Assembly (NCBI GenBank): GCA_016490735.1
Contig: JAEMWC010000047.1
Coordinates: 1-64,000 of the forward strand
Reading direction: 5' to 3'
Length of the DNA: 64,000 bases
Source of the DNA: Pachyseris speciosa
Taxonomy: Eukaryota; Cnidaria; Anthozoa; Scleractinia; Pachyseridae
Below the pieces are notes generated by a model. The model did not search any database. It was not told the DNA's origin and saw nothing but the letters and a program-made list of their open reading frames with translations. Of the stretch, positions 12,601-22,773 are shown piece after piece. Made by a program: the position numbers and the translations under genes. The first letter of the stretch is position 1, and each line of letters begins with the position of its first letter.

Positions 12601-15261
12601 ACACAGACACAGAAAAAAATTTCAAATTTTGACCCAAAACCAAAAGTTTGCCTGACCCCGGCCCTTTGGAAAAATTGCCAAAAATGTCAAAACCTCATAA
12701 ATGGTCTTTTTGGCCTTTAACCTACTCGAAATCATCCCTAGCTATGATTTCTCCATCCCTTTTAGCCATACACAGACACAGAAAAAATTTCAAATTTTGA
12801 CCCAAAACCAAAAGTTTGCCTGACCCCGGCCCTTTGGAAAATTGCCAAAAATGTCAAAACCTCATAAATGGTCTTTTTGGCCTTTAACCTACTCGAAATC
12901 ATCCCTAGCTATGATTTCTCCATCCCTTTTAGCCATACACAGACACAGAAAAAAATTTCAAATTTTGACCCAAAACCAAAAGTTTGCCTGACCCCGGCCC
13001 TTTGGAAAAATTGCCAAAAATGTCAAAACCTCATAAATGGTCTTTTGGCCTTTAACCTACTCGAAATCATCCCTAGCTATGATTTCTCCATCCCTTTTAG
13101 CCATACACAGACACAGAAAAAAATTTCAAATTTTGACCCAAAACCAAAAGTTTGCCTGACCCCGGCCCTTTGGAAAAATTGCCAAAAATGTCAAAACCTC
13201 ATAAATGGTCTTTTTGGCCTTTAACCTACTCGAAATCATCCCTAGCTATGATTTCTCCATCCCTTTTAGCCATACACAGACACAGAAAAAAATTTCAAAT
13301 TTTGACCCAAAACCAAAAGTTTGCCTGACCCGGCCCTTTGGAAAAATTGCCAAAAATGTCAAAACCTCATAAATGGTCTTTTTGGCCTTTAACCTACTCG
13401 AAATCATCCCTAGCTATGATTTCTCCATCCCTTTTAGCCATACACAGACACAGAAAAAAAATTTCAAATTTTGACCCAAAACCAAAAGTTTGCCTGACCC
13501 CGGCCCTTTGGAAAAATTGCCAAAAATGTCAAAACCTCATAAATGGTCTTTTTGGCCTTTAACCTACTCGAAATCATCCCTAGCTATGATTTCTCCATCC
13601 CTTTTAGCCATACACAGACACAGAAAAAAATTTCAAATTTTGACCCAAAACCAAAAGTTTGCCTGACCCCGGCCCTTTGGAAAAATTGCCAAAAATGTCA
13701 AAACCTCATAAATGGTCTTTTTGGCCTTTAACCTACTCGAAATCATCCCTAGCTATGATTTCTCCATCCCTTTTAGCCATACACAGACACAGAAAAAAAA
13801 TTTCAAATTTTGACCCAAAACCAAAAGTTTGCCTGACCCCGCCCTTTGGAAAAATTGCCAAAAAATGTCAAAACCTCATAAATGGTCTTTTTGGCCTTTA
13901 ACCTACTCGAAATCATCCCTAGCTATGATTTCTCCATCCCTTTTAGCCATACACAGACACAGAAAAAAATTTCAAATTTTGACCCAAAACCAAAAGTTTG
14001 CCTGACCCCGGCCCTTTGGAAAAATTGCCAAAAATGTCAAAACCTCATAAATGGTCTTTTTGGCCTTTAACCTACTCGAAATCATCCCTAGCTATGATTT
14101 CTCCATCCCTTTTAGCCATACACAGACACAGAAAAAAATTTCAAATTTTGACCCAAAACCAAAAGTTTGCCTGACCCCGGCCTTTGGAAAAATTGCCAAA
14201 AATGTCAAAACCTCATAAATGGTCTTTTTGGCCTTTAACCTACTCGAAATCATCCCTAGCTATGATTTCTCCATCCCTTTTAGCCATACACAGACACAGA
14301 AAAAAATTTCAAATTTTGACCCAAAACCAAAAGTTTGCCTGACCCCGGCCCTTTGGAAAAATTGCCAAAAATGTCAAAACCTCATAAATGGTCTTTTTGG
14401 CCTTTAACCTACTCGAAATCATCCCTAGCTATGATTTCTCCATCCCTTTTAGCCATACACAGACACAGAAAAAAATTTCAAATTTTGACCCAAAACCAAA
14501 AGTTTGCCTGACCCCGGCCCTTTGGAAAAATTGCCAAAAATGTCAAAACCTCATAAATGGTCTTTTTGGCCTTTAACCTACTCGAAATCATCCCTAGCTA
14601 TGATTTCTCCATCCCTTTTAGCCATACACAGACACAGAAAAAAATTTCAAATTTGACCCAAAACCAAAAGTTTGCCTGACCCCGGCCCTTTGGAAAAATT
14701 GCCAAAAATGTCAAAACCTCATAAATGGTCTTTTTGGCCTTTAACCTACTCGAAATCATCCCTAGCTATGATTTCTCCATCCCTTTTAGCCATACACAGA
14801 CACAGAAAAAAATTTCAAATTTTGACCCAAAACCAAAGTTTGCCTGACCCCGGCCCTTTGGAAAAATTGCCAAAAATGTCAAAACCTCATAAATGGTCTT
14901 TTTGGCCTTTAACCTACTCGAAATCATCCCTAGCTATGATTTCTCCATCCCTTTTAGCCATACACAGACACAGAAAAAAATTTCAAATTTGACCCAAAAC
15001 CAAAAGTTTGCCTGACCCCGGCCCTTTGGAAAAATTGCCAAAAATGTCAAAACCTCATAAATGGTCTTTTTGGCCTTTAACCTACTCGAAATCATCCCTA
15101 GCTATGATTTCTCCATCCCTTTTAGCCATACACAGACACAGAAAAAAATTTCAAATTTTGACCCAAACCAAAAGTTTGCCTGACCCCGGCCCTTTGGAAA
15201 AATTGCCAAAAATGTCAAAACCTCATAAATGGTCTTTTTGGCCTTTAACCTACTCGAAATC
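6661..15261. repeat. Satellite subfamily block C (CCATCCC...ACACAGACAC)
   Basis: From about 6670 to the array end the diagnostic word changes to CTCCATCCCTTTTAGCC followed by ATACACAGACACAG. The stretch from about 9496 to 11036 is virtually perfect at 169-bp spacing; elsewhere one-base indels occur. The two blocks differ at only a few positions, so block B or C arose by a local expansion of one variant. Confidence 0.85.
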
Positions 15262-15984
15262 CTATCATTGTGAGCATTGAGTAGATAGTCCTTGAAATTG
15301 AGAAAGCCAAATAAACGTGAAAAAGTGAGCGATTTTTCAGAACAGCATCTGAATTTTGAGAATATCAAAAATGATCTTTTGTAACGGCATAGAAAAAGAA
15401 CAAAATTCATGTTTTTGGCTTCAGTATTTTTTAAGGAAATGATCTTTGCTAAGACAAAACTCAACATTCACAGCAGCAAAATTCAGTCCTACTTCTAGCT
15501 TAGAAGTGATTTTTTTTTTTCTCTTCTTCGTTGCCAGGCCGAGCTACAGCGTGTCCTTCTAGTATATCCTGGCCTTTCCTCGATTTTCAACATCACAACC
15601 GCACTGCATGCTGGGAAATAGCCAGAAATTTTGACAGCGTTTGTTCCTAACCCCACATACTTCATATTTATACGAAGTCCACAGCCACTCCGACCTACCA
15701 CCGAAATTTCGCACTTGTTGTGTTCCTCAGTGGTCGCAAGTTCCAAAATATGCTGTGGTAGGTCAACAAATTCATCAGTAGTCGAGTCCCGAAGCTACTT
15801 CGTTTTGGAGCAGCCATTTTAACAGTTCCATGAGCAAGGAGCCAAATTCGCTCACGAAGTACATCACCTAACTCGCTTCTTTGAGAAAGTGGACTCTTAG
15901 CTACCTTCACGCTTAATGATGCTCATCAGGCAGCTACTAAGGATGATAAATGGCTGTAAACTTACGAAAAGTTGCATACAAACC
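15262..15984. other. Non-satellite border, nothing recognised
   Basis: Single-copy-looking AT-rich sequence directly right of the satellite. It has only short open frames on both strands with no protein family that I recognise, and a T-run near 15508-15517. It ends where the TIR of the next transposon begins. Confidence 0.5.
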
Positions 15985-16539
15985 ATACACCTTATTCCAA
16001 AATGGCGGCCGCTCGGAATGATCTGGGGAGAGCAGCAAGGAAACGAGTCATCTAGGGCCGGCGTGAAAATCTTGTGGTGTTTACATATGGTAATCGTGAG
16101 CGATCATGCCTTAAATTCTCTCCTAAGAAAATTTATGCGGAAAAATGGTGTGAAAATGAAGACCGACGTGTAGTGTGTTCAAGCCGAATGGATTGTTGCC
16201 ATACAAAGGGATCTTGGATTAACTTAAAGTGACAAAACACTCGATCAAGGGTATGTTTGCACCACTTCAAGTCTTCGGGTTATATTTGTTCGTTTGCTGG
16301 TCGCGAGAAAACTTTGAAAACTACTGCTGTACCATCCGCTTTTCCGTGAAAGAAGTGTTCGCTCGTAAAACGAAAAGCACCAAAGCATAGTAGTCTGATC
16401 AAACGAAAAAGACTGAGGAAAACCTCAGCAACTCCTGACCTACTGTCATCAACCAAGACATCGTGATGATTCTCCTGATAGAGATTCTAGGGGCTATAAA
16501 AACGACTGTGAGAAAGCTATCCATGATCTGGACTGTGAG

Positions 16540-17215
16540 AAACCCGAGCTTACTGAAAAACTCCGACAATTCGAGGCGGATATTTCCAAGACTTACAATC
16601 GAAAGTATTTAGCATCGATAGATTTATGAAGTCAGTTAAAGATTTAGCTTTTTATTCCGGATTTCCCAATAGAGACATTTTCAAGAGTATAATTCAGTAT
16701 TTAAATCCAGTAAAAGAAGGTGAAAGCATTAATTATTGGCATTCACCTTCTCATGATGTAGCAAATATGAATTAGAGAAATGATGAAGATGCCCTCAACA
16801 AGGAAGACCAAGGCAATAAGCCTGGTTTAATTTTGTTTCTAAAGGTCAGCATCATTTCAGTATGACCCTCAAGGGCAAAGATCAATGACCACATGCCTGC
16901 TGATTTTAAAGATAAATATCCTTCTACCAGGGTCACAATTGACTGCAGAGAGCTCTGCTGTCAAATCCCTAACAGTCTTCGTTTAAACAGTGATCTTTTT
17001 ATAGCTCGTATAAAACCGGCATACCAATCTGAAGGAGCTCATTGGAATCTCACCTGGGGGTGCCAAAACATTTATTAGTCAACTTTCCATGGGGCACTTT
17101 TTATTGGAACCAAAGGTCAAATGACCTCTGAGGAAGTTGTACAAACACAACAAATTGTCTCCCTTCAAATCCACATGGAGTGTGAACAACAAGACAAAAA
17201 ACTTCCACATATGGG
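16540..17215 (+). pseudogene. DDE_Tnp_4-like transposase remnant
   Basis: Broken frames on the + strand give, in order: a segment ending DLAFYSGFPNRDIFKSI and QYLNPVKEG (about 16620-16720), then MPADFKDKYPSTRVTIDC (16893 onward), LCCQIPNSLRLNSDLF, and GQMTSEEVVQTQQIVSLQIH (about 17115). This order matches cnidarian and vertebrate DDE_Tnp_4 superfamily transposases, in which the PSTR.IIDCTE block holds a catalytic acidic residue. Stops, frameshifts and missing middle segments show it is dead. It lies inside the TIRs at 15985 and 19094 and so explains that element. Confidence 0.7.
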
Positions 17216-17567
17216 ACAGTCTAGTGCATTTATTTACTCTGTTTAGTGTTGTCAGTCAAATGTGGTGTGTTTGTAAGCATAAGCACATAACTCGCGTACA
17301 GGCAACATGACCATTTATTTCCAGTTTGCTCACTATTTTGAACTATTATTTCTGATTTTCTGAACGACATTTCCGAGAAAAAAAAAACTTAATTTAAATC
17401 TCCTTTTTAGCGTTCTAAGCAAATAAAATTTTGGTTAAGTTAATCCCAGGTAAATATTTTTTCTACATGTTTGTTGTGTTGTAGTCAGCTTCCCTGGGCC
17501 CAGTTGCTCGAAGCATGGTTAGCGCTAACCCGGGTTAAATACCATCTTATGACAACTGAACTTATAG

Positions 17568-18003
17568 CAGGGGCTCCCAACGACCCAAAGCAGCCAAAGC
17601 TGTACAAAGGCATTTTTAAGTACTTTATGGTGTTTGAAGTCTGTTTAAAGTGATGTTTTGGTTAGCTAGAAAACTTTGATCTGTTCGGATTCCCTAGCTG
17701 AAATGTTAATTGTCCGAAAATTTTAGGCAACAAATTGTTTCTTTGAGAAAATACTAGCTGAAATGAACTTTCTAGGGAACCTTTTTTCCTTTCCGAAAAT
17801 GCTAGCTGGCGTTTTATACTGCCAAAACAGCAATAACGACCTTTTCGAAAACCTCAGGGGTTATGATTTACACATTACGAATCTTTTAGGCCACGTTTTA
17901 GTTACGAAAATCCGAGTGCATTCTTTAATCAATGCCGAAGGCCTTAGGCGCACTACCCTCCACCGAAAAGACATCTATCGAAACTTGTCGTTGGGTGCCC
18001 CTG
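17568..18003. mobile_element. Non-autonomous 436-bp element, 6-bp TSD (copy 1)
   Basis: It starts CAGGGGCTCCCAACGACCC and ends with the inverse, TCGTTGGGTGCCCCTG. It is flanked by a perfect 6-bp direct repeat TTATAG (17562-17567 and 18004-18009). It is homologous end to end with the element at 46884-47322. It has no coding capacity; its internal frames are shared with the other copy only because the DNA is shared. Confidence 0.88.
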
Positions 18004-18422
18004 TTATAGGCTTTAATACATCTTAATCAATGATTAGCTATAGCGCTAACCTCGGCCTGAAAAGCTCTTTACCGGCTCAGTCGTTATATGCCGGGTATAG
18101 ATGACATTTTCGTCCGGGTCGACTAGAAGATGGTCGGTCTTTTAATTCAAATAATACTCATTCACGCTGTAAAAGAACGAAGCAAATGAGATACTTAATT
18201 AACCTTAGCAGCCTTAGTAAGGTCGGCGTTTCCGACAGCAAAATCACTATATCACTTACCGCTTACAAAATTGTGCTTTGGTAATAACGTAAACCTTAAC
18301 AAGAATCACCACGACACTTGAACCAAAATTTTAGTTAAGCATTTTTCAACTGATTAGGATCCCATCCGTTCAACGAACTGCCAGGTATGTCTTCAATTCT
18401 CCTGATAGATACTACGAACGCC

Positions 18423-19006
18423 ATTGCCTGATTTCATACCGTGAGGGACTAGGTACGAGTCTGTAAATTATGGGATTAGCAACTATTGATCCACATAGTC
18501 AGAAAGAGCATACCGAGATTCACAAAATCCCCAAGTTTGGTGTTAATCGGGCTAGTTTTGACTGAGATACAGGCATTTAAAAACGTAAAAAATTTACAAA
18601 GAAATGTATGGAAAACCGGACAAATCCGGACAAATGTCTGGATTTGTCCGGTTTTCCATACATTTCTTTGTATATTTTTTACGTTTTTAAATGCCTGTAT
18701 CTCAGTCAAAACTAGCCCGATTAACACCAAACTTGGGGATTTTGTGAAATGTCTGGATTTGTCCGGTTTTCCATACATTTGAAAACACTGGAAAATACTA
18801 AATAGCAAGGACCACCGTTGCATACATTTCTTTGTAAATTTTTTACGTTTTTAAATGCCTGTATCTCAGTCAAAACTAGCCCGATTAACACCAAACTTGG
18901 GGATTTTGTGAATCTCGGTATGCTCTTTCTGACTGTGGATCAATAGTTGCTAATCCCATAATTTACAGACTCGTACCTAGTCCCTCACGGTATGAAATCA
19001 GGCAAT
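18423..19006. mobile_element. Fold-back element with long inverted arms
   Basis: The left arm (about 18423-18605, beginning ATTGCCTGATTTCATACC) is repeated inverted in the right arm (about 18825-19006). A third, inner inverted copy of part of the arm lies at about 18620-18750. The arms include the shared words GACTGAGATACAGGCATTTA and CCCCAAGTTTGGTGTTAATC. No coding sequence is seen. It is nested inside the 3.1-kb transposon close to its right TIR. Confidence 0.8.
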
Positions 19007-19299
19007 TGCTCTTTGACTTGGCCCTCGATGCCTCGTTTCCGCGCTGCTCTCCCCAGATCATTCCGAGCGGCCGCCATTTTGGAATAAGGTGTATATAATA
19101 CATGAACCGTTTGAATCGTTATTATTGCTCAACAAAGCAAAATGGCTATGTCAGAATGACGTTTCTAGAAAACTCGAGCCTACAGTGTTTTAGAACAGCA
19201 GCACTTTCCATGGCAACCCCAAATATGGAGTCACGAAATCCCATGGATCGCTCATATACAGAAAATCACTCAAACCTGTAAAAAGGCTTGGGTGTCAGT

Positions 19300-19985
19300 G
19301 GGTTAACCTACTCTAAATCATCCCTAACTATCATTTCTTGATCCCTTTTAGTCATACACAAACACAGAAAACAATATTGAAGAAAAGATTTATAGTAAGT
19401 TAAAGACCAAAAGACCATTTATGAGGTTTTGAAATTTGTTTCAATTTTTCCAAATGGCTGGGGTCGGCCAAACGTATGAATTTAAGAATTTTTTTTGTTC
19501 CGTGTTGGCCTGTCTTGTTCTCCATCTAGCTACTCTAAGTCATCCCTACAGTTCATTTCTTGGTCCATTTTAGCAATACACAACCACAGGAAAAAAATTT
19601 CCAATTTCATCAATTTTGACTTAAAACCATGACCCAGCCCTATCAAAATTTGAAAAAATATCCCAAATACTGACAAATGGTCTTGTTGGCTAGATAGCTA
19701 CTCTAAATCATCCCTTAATTTCATTTGTTGATAAATTCTTGCGATATACAAACACAGAAAATTTTCAAATTTTATCAAATTTTCACACAAAATTATGACC
19801 CTAAATATATAAAAAATTCCAAAAAATCCAAAATCCTCACGAATGGTCTTGATGGCCATGTAGCTACTCCAAGTTATCCCTAAACTTTATCTCTTAGTCC
19901 ATACTAGCAATACCCAAACATAGAAAAAAAGTTCCAATTTTATCAAATTTTGACACAGAACCATGACCACAGGCCTAGGGGCTCA
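19300..19985. repeat. Diverged old satellite monomers
   Basis: Three to four degenerate units of about 170-180 bp retain the landmarks of the main array: CTACTCTAAATCATCCCT or similar near 19311, 19532, 19691 and 19864, then TTTTAG(C/T)-ATACACAA, CAAATTTTGAC, ACCATGACC and AAATGGTCTT. They differ from the array by many substitutions. One piece near 19400-19430 (GACCAAAAGACCATTTATGA) is in inverted orientation. They lie beyond the TIR transposon, so the satellite once extended at least 4.7 kb further right, or the family arose here. Confidence 0.75.
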
Positions 19986-20169
19986 GTGGAAGAAGGGCGT
20001 AAGTGACGAATTTGGCCGTTTCTCTGATGTCATCCAAATGCTCTGAATTTTTACATGTGGCCTTGCCCTATATTTTTTTTTACTTTTTTGTGCTCAGTTT
20101 TCAAGAAAATGCTTTCAACAAGTCACTCAACACAGTTTTCCTGCTTGAATTACTGAAACTGGACATGAA

Positions 20170-20600
20170 GTATTGTTTACACCAATGAAAAGCTATTTCG
20201 GTTCGGCTTAACTGACTCTCCATGCTGTACCTTTTGCCAAGAAGATATAGAATCTATTGAGCATTTATTTTTCTCGTGCAAAGTAGCTTCTGATTTTTGG
20301 AAACACGTTTTGTCTTGGTTAAGGGGCAATGGAATCCAAATAAATACATTAAAAGAGACAGATTTGATTTTTGGAAAATTTGATAATACTGATGATTTCA
20401 TTCTAATCAATCATATGCTACTATTGGGTAAATTTTATCTCTACTCCAGTAGATGTCAAAAAATTGGATTACCTAACCTTTCAGCTTTTATCGCCAGGAC
20501 TAAGCATATATATAATATTGAGCTTCATATTGCAAGGGAGAACAACAAACTTTTGCAGCACTTAAAGAAATGGGAAAAGTTAATTCATTTATTTCAATAA
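20170..20600 (+). pseudogene. LINE ORF2 C-terminal zf-RVT fragment
   Basis: The open frame reads YTNEKLFRFGLTDSPCCTFC followed by QEDIESIEHLFFSCKVASDF and W, the Cys/His zf-RVT knuckle found at the C terminus of L1/Tx1-like ORF2 proteins (C-x2-C, then E-H-L-F-x2-C). It continues to a natural stop at 20598-20600. Reverse transcriptase and endonuclease are absent because the element is 5' truncated, so this is a dead fragment of a retrotransposon gene. Confidence 0.85.
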
Positions 20601-20822
20601 TGTTTTTGTAATTACTCTGGAAATTTCTTACAGCATACGGTTATAATCTTATTTTTTGCCGTCTTGTATTTTTATTGTTTTTATTATTTCTGTATTTGTA
20701 ATGTAATTAATGCTCTAACTGTAAGTGTGCCCAATTTTATCGGTTCTGTAATTGTATCTGTATTTGTGCTCTACAATATTTAATATCAATAAAGATTATT
20801 AAAAAAAAAAATAAAAGAAAAA
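20170..20822 (+). mobile_element. 5'-truncated LINE insertion with 15-bp target duplication
   Basis: A LINE 3' end on the + strand is bounded by the perfect direct repeat GAAACTGGACATGAA at 20155-20169 and 20823-20837. It encodes the C terminus of an ORF2 protein and ends in an AT-rich 3' UTR with AATAAAGATTATT followed by an A-rich tail. Truncation at the 5' end, a terminal A tail and a 15-bp TSD are the signature of target-primed reverse transcription. The clean TSD suggests a fairly recent insertion. Confidence 0.93.
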
Positions 20823-20837
20823 GAAACTGGACATGAA

Positions 20838-21768
20838 ATGATTGACAGGGACTTACTGTTTGATAGTGTGACATAGACTATAAGTTTGGTGGTTAAAACA
20901 TCGATTCACTGATATGAAATTCACACAGTTGAGGTCAGCTCGATCAGTACTGAGTTCCATTTAATCACATTATGCCTGAGTGTTTGCCTGCTTGCCTGGT
21001 GGTTGAAAGATATCATTAAGTCTCAATACCCACAAGCCACTAGCTTTTCTGAAAGACTCCATTGAAGTTTTCTCTGCGTTTTCCAAATCATGAAATCCCT
21101 CTGTTTTGGAGTACAGATTACGGGGCCAGGTGATAAACTCTCATCTAAAAAGTGGCACACCGTTGCTAGTCTCGACCCATCTGTCAAAGGTTGCCGTGCT
21201 AAAAGTTTGGAAAACGAGAGGTGTTTTGGACTTAAGGATGAAAATCTCCAACATTTGGAGTGTTGTCTGCATTTGGAAGCCATAGTTCTCCCACAATTCA
21301 TTGCAGCCACAGAGGGTGCTGTCACAGTGGAAAGTTCCTGTGGGTGACAGGATTAAATCAGCTCAGACTGCGTGTACGGTAGGTTATTTTCACTTAAAAC
21401 AGAAAACTGGCATGATGAAAAGTCTGTCCGTTTTCAATGAGTATCCTGAATTCAATGCAAGAAAAAGTTGACATGTGTGGTAAATATTGAAATCGAAAAT
21501 GCATTGGTCTTCATGTGGTGTTATGTAAACCAGTTAAAACATGCTGGCGAATATCAACACATAAATCACTTTGCGGTGATCCCTCAGTTATTTTGCTTCT
21601 GTGGAGGCTTGTAAACATCAGCAAAAAGTATTTTCACGTAAGGTAAACATTACCAAGAAGTATTTTCATGCGAGATAAACAGCAAAATGTATTTTCACGC
21701 GAGATATTTTTAATTAACACTTTGTTGTGTGACGCATGACAGCATTAACTATTCAATTTCACAATATG
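20838..21768. other. No recognised gene
   Basis: About 930 bp between two LINE fragments. Both strands are open for roughly 85-100 codons around 21023-21347, but neither translation resembles a family I know and no convincing splice structure links it to neighbours. Left unannotated. Confidence 0.4.
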
Positions 21769-22205
21769 CAGTTCTTCAGTTCTTCAGTTCTCTATTTTTC
21801 TAATTAATATAATTTACAAGTTGGACATGCCCTCAGGTAGCTAATGCTAATCTAGGTGGGTCATGTCTTAACTAAAGAGAGTAGGTAGAGAAGCAGGAAT
21901 CAGGAAAATAAATGCACAAGTGTATAAATTATAAAATTATTATTAATATCAGGGGTTTAAATAAAATTTGAAGTAGACAGCGAGTTGGAGTAGAGTAGGC
22001 GATGGTATTAAAGAAAAACTAAAGAATCGTTCTTTAATTACTTCAATTTAGGGGAAAAGCAGCCGATGTCTCTGATCTAAGTAGCCAAGTCAGGCTTTTC
22101 GTCAGATGTTGGTGCTTATTGAAACCACTGTATTATTATTAAGTTTTTGGGTTAATTAGTACCTTATTAGGAGAAAGTGCTATTAGATATCTTATTTTTA
22201 CAAAA
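21769..22205 (-). mobile_element. 5'-truncated LINE 3' end with (GAACTGAA)n tail
   Basis: The sequence from about 21775 to 21955 and again 22140-22195 matches the 3' UTR of the large LINE at 43250-43480: shared words GGACATGCC, CAGGTAGCT, GGTGGGTCATGTCTTAACTA, GTGTATAAATTATAAAATTA and AATTAGTACC. On the minus strand both copies end in tandem GAACTGAA units instead of poly-A, as is typical of CR1/L2-type LINEs. About 180 bp present here between the two matching blocks are missing from the other copy. Confidence 0.75.
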
Positions 22206-22281
22206 CACTTAATATGCAAACAATGCCACTAAGTCTAACTTAATTAAATGTTAGCGCTAATCCTTGAATGCTGTTTTCATG

Positions 22282-22470
22282 TCAGACAAAACCTTTGCAC
22301 TTTGACTTAAGGTTAACCAAGGCTTCTGTGTACTGTTTTAGATCAACCAAGAATGTTGTGGACTGTTTTTGAGCCAAGAAAGCTTGTTGAGCACTATGAT
22401 TAAGCAAAACACAGGCAGTAACACCTATTTCCAAATAATTGTCATCACTCTCACCTTCATATATTAAAAC
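22282..22470 (-). other. Exon-like open stretch, unidentified
   Basis: On the minus strand a continuous frame reads ...GVTACVLLNHSAQQAFLAQK then QSTTFLVDLKQYTEALVNLK and ends KSKCKGFV. A possible acceptor (AAATAG) precedes GVTACV and a weak donor-like GT follows KSKCKG. The composition looks protein-like (helical, Leu/Ala-rich), but I cannot identify the family or find partner exons. It could equally be chance. Confidence 0.22.
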
Positions 22471-22474
22471 CGGT

Positions 22475-22628
22475 GGGGGGGAGGGGGGGGGGGCAGATTT
22501 CCCTTTCATATACTTCGACTTGTGAAACCCCTACCCTGATTTCACCCTGAAGGGTGAAAAGGTACCCCTTTCGGACAGAGCCTCCCTATATAGGCCATTA
22601 TAGGGAGCACCCCCCCCCCCCCCCCCCC
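22475..22628. mobile_element. G/C-tract-capped short transposon fragment
   Basis: Bounded by a G-tract at about 22474-22493 and a C-tract at 22611-22628. Internal words CCTACCC, GGTACCCCTTTCGGACAGAG, GCCTCCCTATATAGGCC and ATTATAGGGAG recur at 40510-40880 in the opposite sense. It belongs to the same poly-G-ended family seen elsewhere in this window. Confidence 0.6.
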
Positions 22629-22773
22629 AACCAGAGGTTAGAACTTAATCTGAGAATAACATGATAGCTGAGTCTGCCAGACTTGAACCATTAACCATCA
22701 TATCCTGACATCCATCCACTGTACCATCCATCCACTGTACCATTCATTGCTAAGTCACTGCTCTTATACTCAC

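Larger units (their letters stand above)
1..15261. repeat. 169-bp tandem satellite array (about 90 copies)
   Basis: A single head-to-tail array fills the first quarter of the window. Successive monomers are spaced exactly 169 bp apart in the well-conserved parts (for example starts at 5607, 5776, 5945, and 9665, 9834, 10003). Each monomer carries the landmarks CTACTCGAAATCATCCCTAG, CCAAAAGTTTGCCTGACCCC and AACCTCATAAATGGTC. The unit is AT-rich with poly-A-like stretches and close to nucleosome length, as in many centromeric or pericentromeric satellites; a centromeric role is inference only. The overlapping 62-residue reading frames in every copy come from the sequence having few stops. Since 169 is not a multiple of 3 they cannot form one long protein, so I do not treat them as genes. 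The array breaks off inside a monomer at 15260/15261. Confidence 0.97.
15985..19094 (+). mobile_element. Degenerate 3.1-kb TIR DNA transposon (DDE_Tnp_4 type)
   Basis: The left end reads ATACACCTTATTCC followed by AAAATGGCGGCCGCTCGG, and the right end is its inverse (CCGAGCGGCCGCCATTTTGG then AATAAGGTGTAT). The terminal inverted repeats continue through a conserved GATCTGGGGAGAGCAGC. Both ends can be read as TA plus CACCTTATT, which would fit a TA target duplication. Inside are remnants of a DDE_Tnp_4-like transposase. At least two further elements are nested in it (17568-18003 and the fold-back 18423-19006). ISL2EU-like or PIF/Harbinger-like membership is inferred from the transposase motif order. 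Confidence 0.75.

Noticed and set aside
1..15261. Regular repeats as a possible CRISPR array
   Set aside because: The whole 169-bp unit is repeated with no unique spacers, and the genome is eukaryotic.
1389..15280. Dozens of overlapping 60-135 residue open frames (MVFLAFNLLEIIPSYDF...) in the satellite
   Set aside because: They are the same satellite read in successive frames. The 169-bp period shifts the frame each unit, there is no splice or codon signal, and identical frames arise in every monomer, so a protein is not supported.
21023..21347. Open frames on both strands as the missing MDR dehydrogenase exon
   Set aside because: I looked for the AP-NCALAT and Rossmann glycine motifs expected next. 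The AAMNCG stretch is only superficially similar and no matching splice sites or glycine-rich motif follow.
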